Shown in pieces: positions 9,708 through 21,174 of a stretch of DNA of 64,000 nucleotides. Numbering within the stretch: position 1 is the stretch's first letter; every line of letters starts with the position of its first letter. Under the pieces are notes generated by a model. The model was not told where the DNA came from. It worked only from the letters and a program-made list of their open reading frames with translations, and did no database searches. This DNA comes from Phanerochaete sordida. Lineage: Eukaryota > Basidiomycota > Agaricomycetes > Polyporales > Phanerochaetaceae. Made by a program: the position numbers and the translations under genes. The DNA is taken from positions 1,364,001-1,428,000 of the forward strand of contig BPQB01000001.1 in assembly GCA_019973155.2 (NCBI GenBank), in the 5' to 3' direction.

Positions 9708-12214
9708 CGTCCACGGTGTATGTTCTTGTTTATTCCGCATCATACCCCAGCGCATTGGTGACACCACAGACAGTTTGTATCCCGCCCGGCATTTGCGCAG
9801 GCGTGCCCCCGGATCTTTCCCCCGCGCCACTGCGTGCTCGCCGCCAGGGGATGCGCGGCGAGGACACCAGATGCGGACGCCTGTTCCTGGGGTTCTCCCG
9901 GCAGAGAAGGGCAGCGTGGCGGTGCGTGTCAAACCTGCGCCGCGGAATGAGCTGTCGCAGGCCCTTATCGTTCGGCGCAGGCCGGTCTAGGAAGGGTTGG
10001 CAGTTAGTCTCTTTGGTGATGCTCTAGCCCTCGCCAGCCGCGTCTGCTGACTTACCTATCGGTGGGAGCCGGTCCAAAATAGGTCTGCGTGCTCTTGGAG
10101 GCTGCCACGTATTGTCTTGAATTGTGCAGATTATTCAGTGGGCACTTCGGCCTTCTGCAGCCGTCGTTGTCCAGGTAGTGCCCGTACCGCATCTGCCCTG
10201 TCCATCCATCGCCGATCGCCCAGAGTGGGTTCATGAGCGCGTCGAGAGGGGATGCGCAGCTGTAGAGGCCGCACGTGCGAGAGTCGGCGGTGCAGCGGTG
10301 GAGACGCGGAACAGACGAGTACCCTCCCAGTCGTCGCCAGAGGCCTGCGCACGGGGCCGCTATCAGGCGGGGCTTCCCAGCCAATGGGGCGGAAGCGCAT
10401 GCGCCCGATTTGTGCACTCTCTGCAGAATCGTCGGCCATGTCTGTGAGGGTATGTGCGCGGTCATGCCCCCCGCGCGCGACGCGAACGCGTCCAGACACG
10501 CTCGCTTAGCGACGCGTTCGAACCCTAACCTTATGCGCGCCCGTCCCCGTCCCCCGCTCGCCAGGGATTTTTGCAGCACATGCAGGACCCCCAGGGACCC
10601 CGAAAAATTGGGCTGGGAGCGTATGTGGCTGGAGAGTTTGGTCCTTTTTTTCCGGGCCTGTCCCCGTGTGCTATCGTAGGGGTACGCCCGAGATCGCAGC
10701 CCAGACCTTGCCGCTTCTGGTCTACGGCAGAGAGGGGCATATGGAATTCAGCATGGCAGTGAAGAGCATGCGGCTCACACGTTGCCTTTGTTTGGTTCGC
10801 TGTGTCGTTCTTCCATCCGTGAAGACGTGGCCCTCATGCGACGAAGCAGCGCACAACAGTGTGCAACCGCTGTTGGTGGAACCGGATTCGCAGTGCGCAT
10901 TCCGGGTCGTGTGACACCATTGAAGGGGCGGCAGGCTCTGGGAGCTCACTGTGCCAACTTGGGTCTATCGCGTTGACAGTCGTGGACCCGAGACAATGCC
11001 GAACGAAGTCTCGATGCTCGCCGCTCAGGCACTGCGAACAGTGCTGGCCCTTTCGACCTGCATGATGCCCCGACATAAGCATGCATGCCGTACCGGAAGC
11101 CTCAGGAAGGCACGGAGGCGGAACAGCTTACTTGACACCGTCGATGAGCCATCTTTGAAATGCATTGCACATGGAACAGAGTTTTGCTGCGCGGTATTGT
11201 TGCTCAGAAATGGGGTCGTGAACGGGGATGCCTCCAACCCTGAAGGCGTCGCGGATTATAACCTGAGCAGCCGGCATACTAGACAGCACAATGACATGGC
11301 AGATTCCTCATACAGTATGAGGGACTTGCCGTCCGTTTGCTCTGTTTGTGAGTACTTGCGCATGTTGTAGAGCGGTCCCTGCAACCTTGTATCCTACGCC
11401 GCCGAAACACGGCGTATGGTAAGCAACGTCATAGTTACAAAGGGCACCAAATGTTGAGGAGAGCATCACTTATCCGTGATGTATAAATTTCGCTGAACAG
11501 GGTGCGTAGTCCAGGTTGCATTATTTCCATAAATTGAAGGGCCTAGACACCACTATTGAACGCTGCTGGTCGAGATGAAAAATTAGTTCTCTCTAGCACG
11601 ATCTACTCTCACCTAGCACACGACGACACAATCAGGTACAATGTTCCATCCCATCCTCGCTGGAGCCAAGGCATAGAGCTCGAGGAAGACCATTTCGTGG
11701 AAGAACAAAAAATGAACCTTCGGTCAACTCATCTTCAGAGCTTTATTGACAACAGATGGCATGAGGATGCATGGTCGCGTCAACCCTGAGCATTTAATAG
11801 TGCCAGCACCCTGCAAGAGGGCACTTGAGTATCTGCGAAGATGGTAGATGTTCAGGACGTAGGTTGCAAATCCAAGCCAGCTCGGCGACTCGGAGAGGCG
11901 CTCCAAAATTGCTCCCCACGTGGCCGCATACATGCAGGCTCCTCAGGTTAGTGTCAGGTACAAGCTTCACCCCATGACATGGCCATTCAGCGGACGCCCG
12001 CTCGTCCCAGCAGTTGGGCATGCGAAAAATGATATTTGTTCCAGGGTCAGAATATGCAACAGTAAGGTGTCCCATTCCGCCCACCCTCTGACCACCTCGC
12101 GACTACCACCCAAGCCCCCGCTTCGACGCTCCATTGCTCGCCTGTGCCGCGACACTCGGCTCCGACGTCTCGTTTGCGTTGAGCTTGACGTTCTGCGTCT
12201 GCAACGCAAGCTGC
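9708..12214. other. Long intergenic region without recognised gene
   Basis: About 2.5 kb between two minus-strand genes. The longest open frame (10052-10579, minus, 175 codons) has a cysteine-containing stretch near its C terminus but no family resemblance, no clear promoter and biased composition, so I do not call it a gene. GC content falls after about 11,000. No terminal repeats, transposase motifs or RNA gene seen. Confidence 0.5.
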
Positions 12215-14971
12215 TCAGAGCATCAGCGCCACGTCCACATCCACGACACGCTCGCTCAGGCTACGCACCAAGGCCAGGTGCCCGCCGACGACGGGCCGCG
12301 CGCGGAAGCCCTCGACAGAGCCGTCGACAGTCTCGTACCAGTCGCCTAGCGGCTGCGAGCTCTCGCCGTCCGCAGCGTACTTGTGCACGGCGCTGATGAA
12401 GAGGTCGCGCACGGCCGTCGTCGTCGAGATCGCCGCGGTCCAGATCGACCAATCTACACGGGCTCAGTGAGTGGGGTGGAGTGGCAAGGGATGTGTGCTG
12501 CGTACCGGACTTGGTGTAGGTGTGCCGGGTGTCGAGGGGGACGCCGAAGCTGTCTGCAGGCAAGGGTGAGTCACATGAGTTGGTGGTACGGAGGGACTAC
12601 TCACTTGCGTGCGAGCTGTACCATGCGGTCTCTGCAAACGAAGACGTCAGACTCAACTTCAGGCCTCATGGCTTCAGGAAACTCACGCATCGTGTAGACA
12701 GACTGCGGGAACAGGTTCAAGCCAAGGAGCTTATCGCCGAAGAGGTTGTACGACAGGCCCCAGCTCGCGTCGTTCCCGTACGACAGCGTGAGGTGCGCCC
12801 CGGTCTTGCTCGTCGCGAAGCCCTGCCACTGCGTCACGTACGACGCCGCGATCGACTGCCACCTGCATCAGCACCCGCCCAATTAAAAGGCACATGGGGG
12901 TACGCACGCTGTAGTTCGCCGCGACGCTACTCTTGCCCGCGAGCGATGCGATCTGGGACATCGCCTTGATACCGACGATGCCCTTGATCGCGAGGTTCGT
13001 CTGGTTCGCGAGCGAGCCCGCAAAGTCGTCTGTGCTGATCTGGTTCGCGGGAATGAGCGAGTCCGTGATCAGGAACTGTGTCCACTGGTCGAGTAGGTTG
13101 TACTGCGGCGCTCATTCGTCAGTGGCATGGGGTGAGGATGAGGAAAGGAGCGCACATAGGTGCTGATGAGCGACTGATCGCCGCTCTTTTGCACGTAGCT
13201 CAGCGTCATGATGAGCATGTTTCCGCTCTCCTCGACGGGCATAGCCTCGTCGTTACCTAGAGGACCGTCAGTACACCAGTGAGGTTCGAAAGTGGCGACA
13301 CATACCGTCGTTGTGTCCAAGGGCTTGCGGATAGTGCGCGCCCATGTCGTGTACGCTCCATTTGTTCGGATATTGGCCAGTTGCCTGGTACTCGAAGAGC
13401 GGCAGGAGGAGGTATTTGCCCAAGGTAGGGTTTGTGTAAAGGAAGATTGGCCAGCTAGGGAAGATCACGTCGACGGTGTTCACGTTCTGGGCAACACCAA
13501 TTCAGCCCTATGGCTTGATCAGGACCGGACAGTCAACTTACGCCATCGCTGGAAATTTCTGAGACAGGCGCGTGTTCAGCGATGACTTTTCACGAGACTT
13601 GCTGATGAACGACCCACCCTTCATAAACATGAGGATATCGGAGGTGTTGATGGATCCGTCGCTGTTCCTGCTTGCAGTGATCTCAGTCGCCCCAAAGGCC
13701 TGGCGCACTGAGAGCTCGACGATCCCAGCGTAGTCCGACGAGATGGCCGAGGCGTCCGCCTGCACCTTCGCGTCAAACGTCTTCGCGCGGCTGAGCGCAC
13801 TGCTGTAGTCGCTTAGGAACGACGAGATCTGCCCTCCCATCAGCCTCCACACCTCGGCCCGCGCAACCACTACTTACCGCGGCACTGGCGCTCGAGAACT
13901 GGCTCCAGAAGAACAAGCTTCGGCTCTGCGTCTTCCCGCCGGCGATGATGTACTCGACCGCGGGGTCGCGCGCGTGGCCGACGGCGATCACAACCGTGCT
14001 CGACGTCCCCGACACGCTCCCGAGGTCGTGTGCGAACGCGAAGACGGGCCAGTCGTCCTGCACAGCGCGGAACGCCGTGTCCTGCGTGTTCGGAAGCTTG
14101 CCGCTGTTCACGAACTGCGCGCGCACGACGATGTCCTGCCCGGTCTGGAACGTCGTGCCGCTCGCGGCGCTCGTCGCGTAGAACGCGGAGCCCTGCTGGA
14201 TGTGGTCGCTGACCTCGCCGAAGGGCGTCTGCGCCGCGAGCTGCACCTGGTGCACGAGCGTGCTGCCCGTCGCCGTGCTCCAGTTCGCGGTGAGGCTGTT
14301 GTCGCCTGTGACCCACTCGGCGCTGATGTCGGTGTAGAGCTGCACGCTGTGCGCCTTGCCGTCTGTCGACGTCGCGGTGAGCGTCAGGTACGAGAACGGC
14401 GTGGACTGCTTGACGAGGTCGGTTGGCTGAGGCTGGGGTGAGATACGTGGGGAAGTTGCGCTGCGAGGGGCGTACCTCGACGGGGCTGAAGAAGTTCACG
14501 GTCAGGTCGACAGGCCCTGAGGTCATAACGAAGGTGCTTTGGGTGGACGTGAACTGGGTGCATACATGAGCACCGTGTCCGTACAGCACACAAAACTGAC
14601 TGCGCTCACCGTCATGCTCTTCTGCACCGACTTCTGGAAGCTGACATTGGGAACAGAGGGTACGCCAAGGAAATTGTACGTCGTGCCATCGACCTTGATG
14701 AACCCTGCCCAGCCCAGAATCTGCATGATCTGTTCAATACACGTCTCAACAGATGCAGAAACGCGCGACGCACCGAGCCTGTCCAAAAGTGTGGCCAGTC
14801 CGCATTGAGGGCCGTGCCAGCGCCCTGATTGAGCCACGCAGAGAGGTATGGCGAGCGCACGGCGAGCGGGATCGACGCGGGGTTGAATGGCGTCGCAGTC
14901 CACGTCACGGCCGCCGCGGCGCACGCCGCGAGGGCGCCGAGCTGGAGCAATAGAAGCGCAGGCGCCATCAT
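12215..14971 (-). CDS. Secreted glutaminase A (DUF4965/DUF5127/DUF1793 family)
   Basis: Thirteen exons: 14774-14971, 14610-14720, 14476-14553, 13878-14426, 13618-13828, 13542-13558 (17 nt), 13306-13486, 13156-13256, 12908-13102, 12687-12855, 12605-12631, 12506-12553, 12215-12453; 707 residues. Residues 1-20 are a signal peptide (MMAPALLLLQ...). The body carries the fungal GtaA hallmarks: PFNPASIPLAVRSPYLSAW, WPHFWTG, LGWAGFIKVDG, SAEWVTGD, GKYLLLPLFEYQATGQYPNKW, HDMGAHYP, HNDGNDEAMPVEESGNM, GVPLDTRHTYTKSDW and the VVGGHLA end. GtaA hydrolyses L-glutamine to glutamate outside the cell. The start at 14971 is preferred over an in-frame ATG at 15016, because the TATA element at 15032-15038 would place the transcript start downstream of the latter. 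The tail after GGHLA is about 17 residues longer than I recall for the family. Confidence 0.9.
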
Positions 14972-15031
14972 CTTCGCAGTCTGCGGAGCGAAGCTGTCGG
15001 GTTGTTGGCTGCTCAAATTGCGAGATGCGCG

Positions 15032-15038
15032 TTATATA
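15032..15038 (-). promoter_or_regulatory. TATA element of glutaminase gene
   Basis: Minus-strand TATATAA, 61-67 bases before the ATG at 14971 and only 16-22 before the alternative ATG at 15016. This supports the downstream start, which also begins the signal peptide. Confidence 0.6.
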
Positions 15039-16439
15039 TGCGCAGCGCGGAAGACGTGCGCGCACGCTCGTCGGCGCGCAACATGGCGGGAGAGGAGAAG
15101 CAGTGCGTCCTAGGTATCGTGACTACGATCATGGGGCCGGTAGTTACCAGCAGTGGCGAACCTTGGGGCGGGAAGCTGCTGTCCATCAGCATCTGAATAC
15201 GACAAATAGGCTCTACACGGTCGCGGCGCACGTTTACCGAGCACCGAGCACACTGCGAGGTGGTCATCGGTTGACGTCCATGAGTGCAAAGATGCTCAAG
15301 AGGACAGGTGAGCATGAGGCCAAGGAAGAATGACGCCGATGAGCGGACGCGAATGACGGGGACATGACGGTGATGACAGTCCGGACCGCAGCGTCATCGC
15401 GTATGTGCATCAACGATAGTCGGCATTGAATTTGGCTGGGCTTCTTGCACACGAGGGACAGGTTGATGGAAAGGCAATGTATTGATCTGCTAGGACTACT
15501 AGTGAAGGAGCTAATGGACGACCGCTGTGGACATACGCGTAACCAGAGCAGCGTACACAGCTCAGGCATTTCGTGATGTCACCGCACCTATAGAGGGAGG
15601 AATCAGTAACAGGAAGATGGTAAAGCCAAGATGTAAAGTAAGGATGGGCGGTGAGAAGCTCAGATACCGTTGTAGAAAGTACGATCACTTGACTGCACGT
15701 ATTTGTGCAGCCTCACACAGTGTGAATATAAATGTACATCAAAGCCAAATGGAAGAATTGCGGAATGGGAAAGAGATCGGCCAGGCACTCACCATGCGGA
15801 ATACAGCCCTAGCCCTACTCTTCGCTTTCGTAGAAGGAACGCGTCCGCCGGACATAGCATCTCAGCAGCGTTTTACTTACCTAAAGAGGGCGAAGTAGTC
15901 AGCATTTGTGACGAACACGATGCGGATAGAAAGATAGATGGTGGCTCAGATACCGTTGTAGAAGAGTATAGACTCGCTCACGACGCACGAAGCGTTCGGA
16001 TGTTTGGGAATTAACTTTGTGACATCATCGCACAACGCAGAAGAACAAACAGGAGAACAGAGAACTGTCGCTCACCTAGCTGACGATCGCGATGCGGTTG
16101 TTCGCTGGGAAGGGGACGGGAACGACGAACAGGACGACATGGACGCGAGAGGCGAGCGCGAAATTTGCGCTTTTGGTCGCCGCTGTTTGTCGCTGTTGTG
16201 ACGTGCCCAGGCCAAACAGGCGACAACAGCGCGTGCGAAAGCGCGGGGCAGGAGGCGCGCTGGTCATTGTCTTCGGCCTCCACATCGAGCACGCTCCGAA
16301 GAATGCTTTCGCCCCGCCGCTCCATTGCACCCCCTCTGTCGCCTGGCAACCTCTCGCTTCCTCTGCGTCTTCTCTCGATAGCCGACCGCTTCACTCGCAG
16401 AGGCCGTCCTCAATTGTCTGCATGCTCCGATGCCGCAGG
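15039..16439. other. Intergenic, contains a short direct repeat
   Basis: No gene recognised. A 20-base direct repeat (GCTCAGATACCGTTGTAGAA) occurs at 15658-15677 and 15944-15963, with weaker similarity around it. AT content is higher in 15300-16050 than in flanking genes. Confidence 0.45.
15658..15963 (+). repeat. Pair of 20-bp direct repeats, 286 bp apart
   Basis: Identical copies at 15658-15677 and 15944-15963, followed by partly similar bases. It may mark an old tandem duplication of about 286 bp. No coding assignment. Confidence 0.5.
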
Positions 16440-16446
16440 TATAAAT
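16440..16446 (+). promoter_or_regulatory. TATA element upstream of small ORF
   Basis: TATAAAT followed by a pyrimidine-rich stretch, 135 bases before the ATG at 16575. It looks like a genuine core promoter. Confidence 0.5.
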
Positions 16447-16574
16447 TGCTGAATGCCCCGCCGCTGTTCGTCCAGCTTCGGTCTCGCAGTCGCCTGCGCG
16501 ACTACCAGCCTCACCAACTCGCTACTACTCTGTGTTATCTATTGCACGCTTTGTGAGCGTCGCACTCGTCCTCG

Positions 16575-16769
16575 ATGACTTACACCCTCTTCTCTCCGAC
16601 CTCCCCTACCGCAAACGCCTTCGCCATCCTCTCGGTACCCGCTGCGCCCCGCGAAGCACACGTCATGTACAACGAGCTGCAGTCAGTTATCGGCGCGCAT
16701 GATCAAAATCCTATACGGCGGAAACAGAGCGTTAAGGAGGGGTTGAAGAAGCTTTTCGGAGGCTCATAG
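16575..16769 (+). CDS. Possible 64-residue protein of unknown function
   Basis: Single uninterrupted frame of 64 codons. The product starts MTYTLFSPTSP, has a middle segment (REAHVMYNELQSVIG) that could be helical, and ends with a basic amphipathic run (KQSVKEGLKKLFGGS). No signal peptide, no membrane segment, no cysteine and no CaaX end, so it is neither a small secreted protein nor a pheromone precursor. I recognise no family. Support comes from the upstream TATA element with a pyrimidine-rich start region and from a protein-like composition in a locus without other genes. It could be a chance frame in the leader of a longer transcript. Confidence 0.42.
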   Translation: MTYTLFSPTSPTANAFAILSVPAAPREAHVMYNELQSVIGAHDQNPIRRKQSVKEGLKKLFGGS

Positions 16770-17641
16770 AAGATGGTCGAGTGCCTAGCTGCCATCCAGA
16801 TGCTGTCGCAGCGCGACGTATACTGCGATGACATGCGCCGCAGCAGGCACTCCACGCCACCAACACAGTTCCAAGTCAGGCCTTTACTGTTCTGGCTCGT
16901 GCCTCGGTCCCGCAGCAAATCCTGCCGCTGGTGTTACGCAAACCGAACACAAAACGATAACGCCCACGGGACCGAAGGGTTGGAGGGTTCACGTTCACAT
17001 AACAAGGCTAATCGAGAGAGACGAGGGAGAGAGAATCTGGTTTACTTGTATATTCTCCGTATACTACGAAACGTACTGTAACCGTTTGATCTAATCATCT
17101 TGTTACCTGGGTCCTACGTGGATGATCTTCAACAGCGTTTTGCTTCTGAAGCATGGCTTTAGATCTTGACTAAGGCTCCTGACTTGAGAGGCTCGGGGAG
17201 GAGACAGGACGGAAGTATAGTCCCTGAGCCAATCCGAAACCGCGTATATGGGAAGTCTCGGCGCACGACTCCGGAGACTTGCCCTCCCCTGCCCCGTCTA
17301 CCGCATCTCCCTATCTCTTCGTAAACATCGCAGAGCTCTGCCTCCAAGACCCTGGTCTCGATGCACTGCGATCACCTGCTGCACTGTTAGTCGAGAGCCT
17401 GGAGGCTCCTCGCGCCGAAGGCAACCGCTCGGCGGCCGAATGGGAAGGTGACGATTACACCCGGCCCCCTAGGATGCGCAGAGGACAGCCAATCTACCCA
17501 CGATCCACCCATGACTTAAGGTGCCTTAGACTCACGATCCGGGCACGACAAATCAATCTGTATCCGCGACGGCGCGACCGCTCGGTATCCACGGGGCCCG
17601 CAGCCGCAGGCAGCCGCTGCGTGCACGCCTCCATCTCATCA
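16770..17641. other. Intergenic, upstream of P450
   Basis: No gene seen. Ends in the P450 promoter. Short frames here have no family resemblance or splice support. Confidence 0.5.
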
Positions 17642-17648
17642 TATAAAG
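17642..17648 (+). promoter_or_regulatory. TATA element of P450 gene
   Basis: TATAAAG, 64-70 bases upstream of the ATG at 17712, followed by a C/T-rich stretch typical of fungal start regions. Confidence 0.6.
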
Positions 17649-17711
17649 CTCTCATCATCGTATCCTCCCGCTCCCCCACTATACCAACCTTCAAACAATC
17701 TCCAGGCCACG

Positions 17712-19656
17712 ATGGAGTACCCGTTGTACGTGTACGCCGCGGGCACGCTGCTCGCGCTCGCGCTCTACAAGGTCGTCGCCTTCGCCTGGCGCGTGGTCGC
17801 CTCGCCCCTGCGGCACCTTCCCGGCCCACCGAGCGAGAGCCTGTTCTGGGGCAACATGGGCGTCATCCAGAAGGAGGACAACTCTGTTCCTCAGGAGCGC
17901 TGGGTCAAGCAGTATGGCCCCAACATCGCGTACAAGGGTGTCTTTAACGTGCGTCGCTCCTTCTGTGTCGCGCGCCGCACAAGCTGACGATGGCGCACAG
18001 ATGTGGCGTCTCTGGACGGTGGATACCCGCGCGCTGCACCACATCGTGATGCACTCGGATATCTACCAGCGCCCCGCATCTGGCAGATACCAGCTTTCGC
18101 GGCTGGTCGGCCCTGGCGTGCTCGTGACCGAAGGTGCGTCCTTCCCTGACTCTCCTGAGCTCGCACGCTCACCAAATGTCCGACAGAGGAGCAGCACAGG
18201 CACCAGCGCCGCGTGATGAACCCTGCCTTCGGCCCCGCGCAGGTGCGCGAGCTGACGGAAGTCTTCATGGACGTCTCGAACGCGCTGCGCGACATCTGGC
18301 AAAGCGAAGTTGCGAAGGCAGGAGAAGGACCGACCGTCGTCGACGCGTCGTCGTGGCTAGGCCGCGCGACGCTCGACATCATCGGGCGCGCGGGCTTCGG
18401 CTACGACTTCGAGGCGCTGAACCCCAGCGGCGCGGCGAACGAGCTCAACCAGGCGTTCGCGACGCTCTTCACGATGCCCGTCGCGCCGCGTGACCGTTTC
18501 TTCGCGTTCCTGCAGGCCACCATCCCACCACTGCGTATCTTCGTACGTGTTACCCCAGTGGAATGTATGCGACTTTGCTAACGGTAGTGTGCAGAAAACG
18601 GCAGGCAATCGCAAGGCAGAGGAGGCGCAGAAGGTCATGCGTCGCATCGGCATGCAGCTCATCCAGCAGCGCAAGGCCGCGATCCAGTCTGAGAAGGGCC
18701 GCGGCGTCGAACGCAAAGACATCACCGAGCGCGACCTGCTCACACTCCTCATCCGCGCGAACATGTCTACGGACATCCCGGAGAACCAGCGACTTTCGGA
18801 TGACGAGGTATTGGCCCGTACGTCCTCCATTTCGTCCAACTCCGCGTCAGATGCTCACCCATGCGCCCTGCAGAGGTCCCGACGTTCATCGTCGCCGGGC
18901 ACGAAACGACCGCGACCGCGACGACCTGGGCGCTCTTCTCGCTCGCGCAGCAGCCCGAGACCGCGCGCAAGCTCCGGGACGAGCTGCTCAGCGTCGCGAA
19001 GGACAGCCCGGACATGGACACGCTGAACGCGCTGCCGTACCTCGACGCGGTCGTGCGCGAGACGCTGCGGCACCACTCGCCCGTGCCGATGACGACGCGC
19101 GCGGCGACGGCGGACGACGCGATCCCCGTGTCCGCGCCGTACACCGACCGCTACGGCCGCACGCGCGACACGATCGAGATCCGCAAGGGCGACCTCGTGT
19201 TCATCCCCATCCTCGCCATCAACCGCAGCAAGGCGATCTGGGGCGAGGACGCGGACGAGTTCAAGTGAGTGCGCACGCTGGGCGTTTTGCGGGGTTGGGC
19301 TGACAGAACACTCGCGCAGGCCCGAACGCTGGGAGCACGTCCCCGAGGGCGCGTCGAGTGTACCGGGCGTGTGGGGCAACGTCTTCTCGTTCCTCGGCGG
19401 CCCACGCGCGTGCATCGGCTACCGCTTCTCTCTTGTCGAGTGCGTGCATCCTCTCTCTCCTCCGCCACCCTACTGATCCCGTGCCAGGACGAAGGCGCTC
19501 CTGTTCGCGCTCGTGCGCGCGTTCGAGTTCGAGCTCGCGATCCCGGCCGACCAGATCAAGAAGCGCAGCGGCATCGTCACGCGGCCCGTCGTCACCGACG
19601 CCGAGGGCAAGACGAAGGGCTCGCTTCCGCTCGTCATCCGGCCGTACCGTGCGTGA
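17712..19656 (+). CDS. Cytochrome P450 monooxygenase
   Basis: Seven exons (17712-17948, 18001-18133, 18187-18542, 18595-18817, 18874-19264, 19320-19439, 19488-19656) give 542 residues, normal for a fungal microsomal P450. Residues 5-30 form the membrane anchor, followed by the proline hinge LPGPPSES. Motifs in order: C-helix region [13 protein letters not shown]-helix oxygen-binding [12 protein letters not shown]-helix ETLR, PERW, and the heme loop [10 protein letters not shown] with the cysteine ligand. All essential residues are present. The MNPAFG and GHETT context resembles basidiomycete CYP families expanded for xenobiotic and lignin-derived aromatic oxidation (CYP5144/CYP512-like), but the family number cannot be assigned by eye. 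Substrate unknown; it needs the usual P450 reductase. Confidence 0.92.
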
Positions 19657-21174
19657 GGTCCGCCACGTACGTTCAGCAGATAAAACTAGTTCGGGTTTCG
19701 ACATCGCTGTGGGACACATGGCTAGCTCGCATCTCTAGATCGGTGGTACAAGAGGTGGACTTCGTAGGATGGTAGTGTTCTGACTTAATTAGTGTATTTT
19801 CATGTATTTATGAGACCCGTTGCACGTCTTTCATATTCGATCTTTGCTGCAGCTCACCCGCATACCTGACAGTGGAATATGTGTACGTTTCTGCTACGCG
19901 CTACGAAGCAGTTACATGTTTGTGTTTCCAAAAAGGATTTCGAAGGACTGCCAGGCCACGCAGTGCAGTCTCGTAAAATGAACCCTCAGCCTCAATCCTC
20001 GCCGCTGTTTCGATTTCAAATGGTCGGCCTGCACTCTCGCTTTCCCAGGTTACCTGATTCGCTCGAATGCAAGACACCATTTCGCCGAGAAGGGACAATA
20101 TTAGGCTTAGAGGCTGTCAGCTTCCGCTGTGAGGGGACAGTGAAGTCCTGTTGCTCAGCGTGTAGCCGACATTGACTGGCGTAGCACTACGCGATAGATA
20201 TGTTCGATATGAGGGAAAGAACAAAAATGTAGGAGGCCCAGAAGCTAGCACGAACCAGTGAGGCTCTGCAATGCGCTTGCCTTCGCGACAATTGAATGAT
20301 CTGCATGTCTCGCGTCAGACACTGCTTTATGTGAAAAAGTAATACATACACAAAAGGCTGATATACCTCCACGTTTATGCATTCCTTGACAGTAGACGTC
20401 TAGTCCAGCCGTCAGCACGGAAGTGCTGATCCTCGTCACGGCACACCCGCAAAGGCCGAGGCGCTCTTGATCATCTTCTCCTGCCGTCTTTAGGTTCTCT
20501 ACCTTCTTTGTTATATGCCTGATGTTATTCGTGACGGGGCGCGACTTCTGCGTGAGATATCAGAGTGCAGAATTCCGGGATACAGGACAACACTGGCACG
20601 CGCACCTCAATCACTGTTAGTATATATGACTGATATACTTACCAGCGAAGGCTATCTATAGGCCTAGAGCGCCGAGATCCCCGAGTACGTGGCTGGACGA
20701 AGCGGTAGGGCAGCTGTACTGAGTAAAAGCACCAATATCCTCCGACGTGGCAGCACGACGGTTGGCCAGGCTACCCTTCGCCAGCAATGAATCCTGCGGT
20801 TACTGTATGCTATCTTCCCATGGTTCAGCATGGTACGATCTTCCTTCAAGGAGTCAGTAAAAATCAGACTTTAGGTGTTCCTCCCAACCTAGTGGACGAT
20901 ACTAGGGCTTTATAACGAGCTGATTGAAGCCGGTAAATGCTCAACTTCAACGGCTTCCAGATGAGGCAGCGGCTAGCTGATGTAAGCTTGACCTTAACCC
21001 CAGCTTAGTGCCACGACGGTCATGTGACCCACCGATCTGCAAGGCGGTGAGGCTGCCAACATCGACGTCAGCGTCGTCCGCCACATCGACGGCGACCTCA
21101 AATACGTCGAGGAGGCTCAACATGCCTGTATATTCATCTTGCTTTCTCCCTGCATGTTCAGGCCTCCAGCCTCC
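19657..21174. other. Intergenic, no gene seen
   Basis: About 1.5 kb, AT-richer than the flanking genes, with many stop codons in all frames. The last 300 bases should contain the photolyase promoter; no light-response element was identified with confidence. Confidence 0.5.

Noticed and set aside
10500..10530. Second GTTCGAACC motif and CTAACC, tRNA- or telomere-like
   Set aside because: No cloverleaf can be formed and there is no tandem repeat of a telomere unit.
13538..13617. Coding continuation SISKSREKSSLNTRLSQKFPAMA in the glutaminase
   Set aside because: It ends in a stop and loses the conserved KEISSDGNVNTVDV; treating 13559-13617 as an intron restores it.
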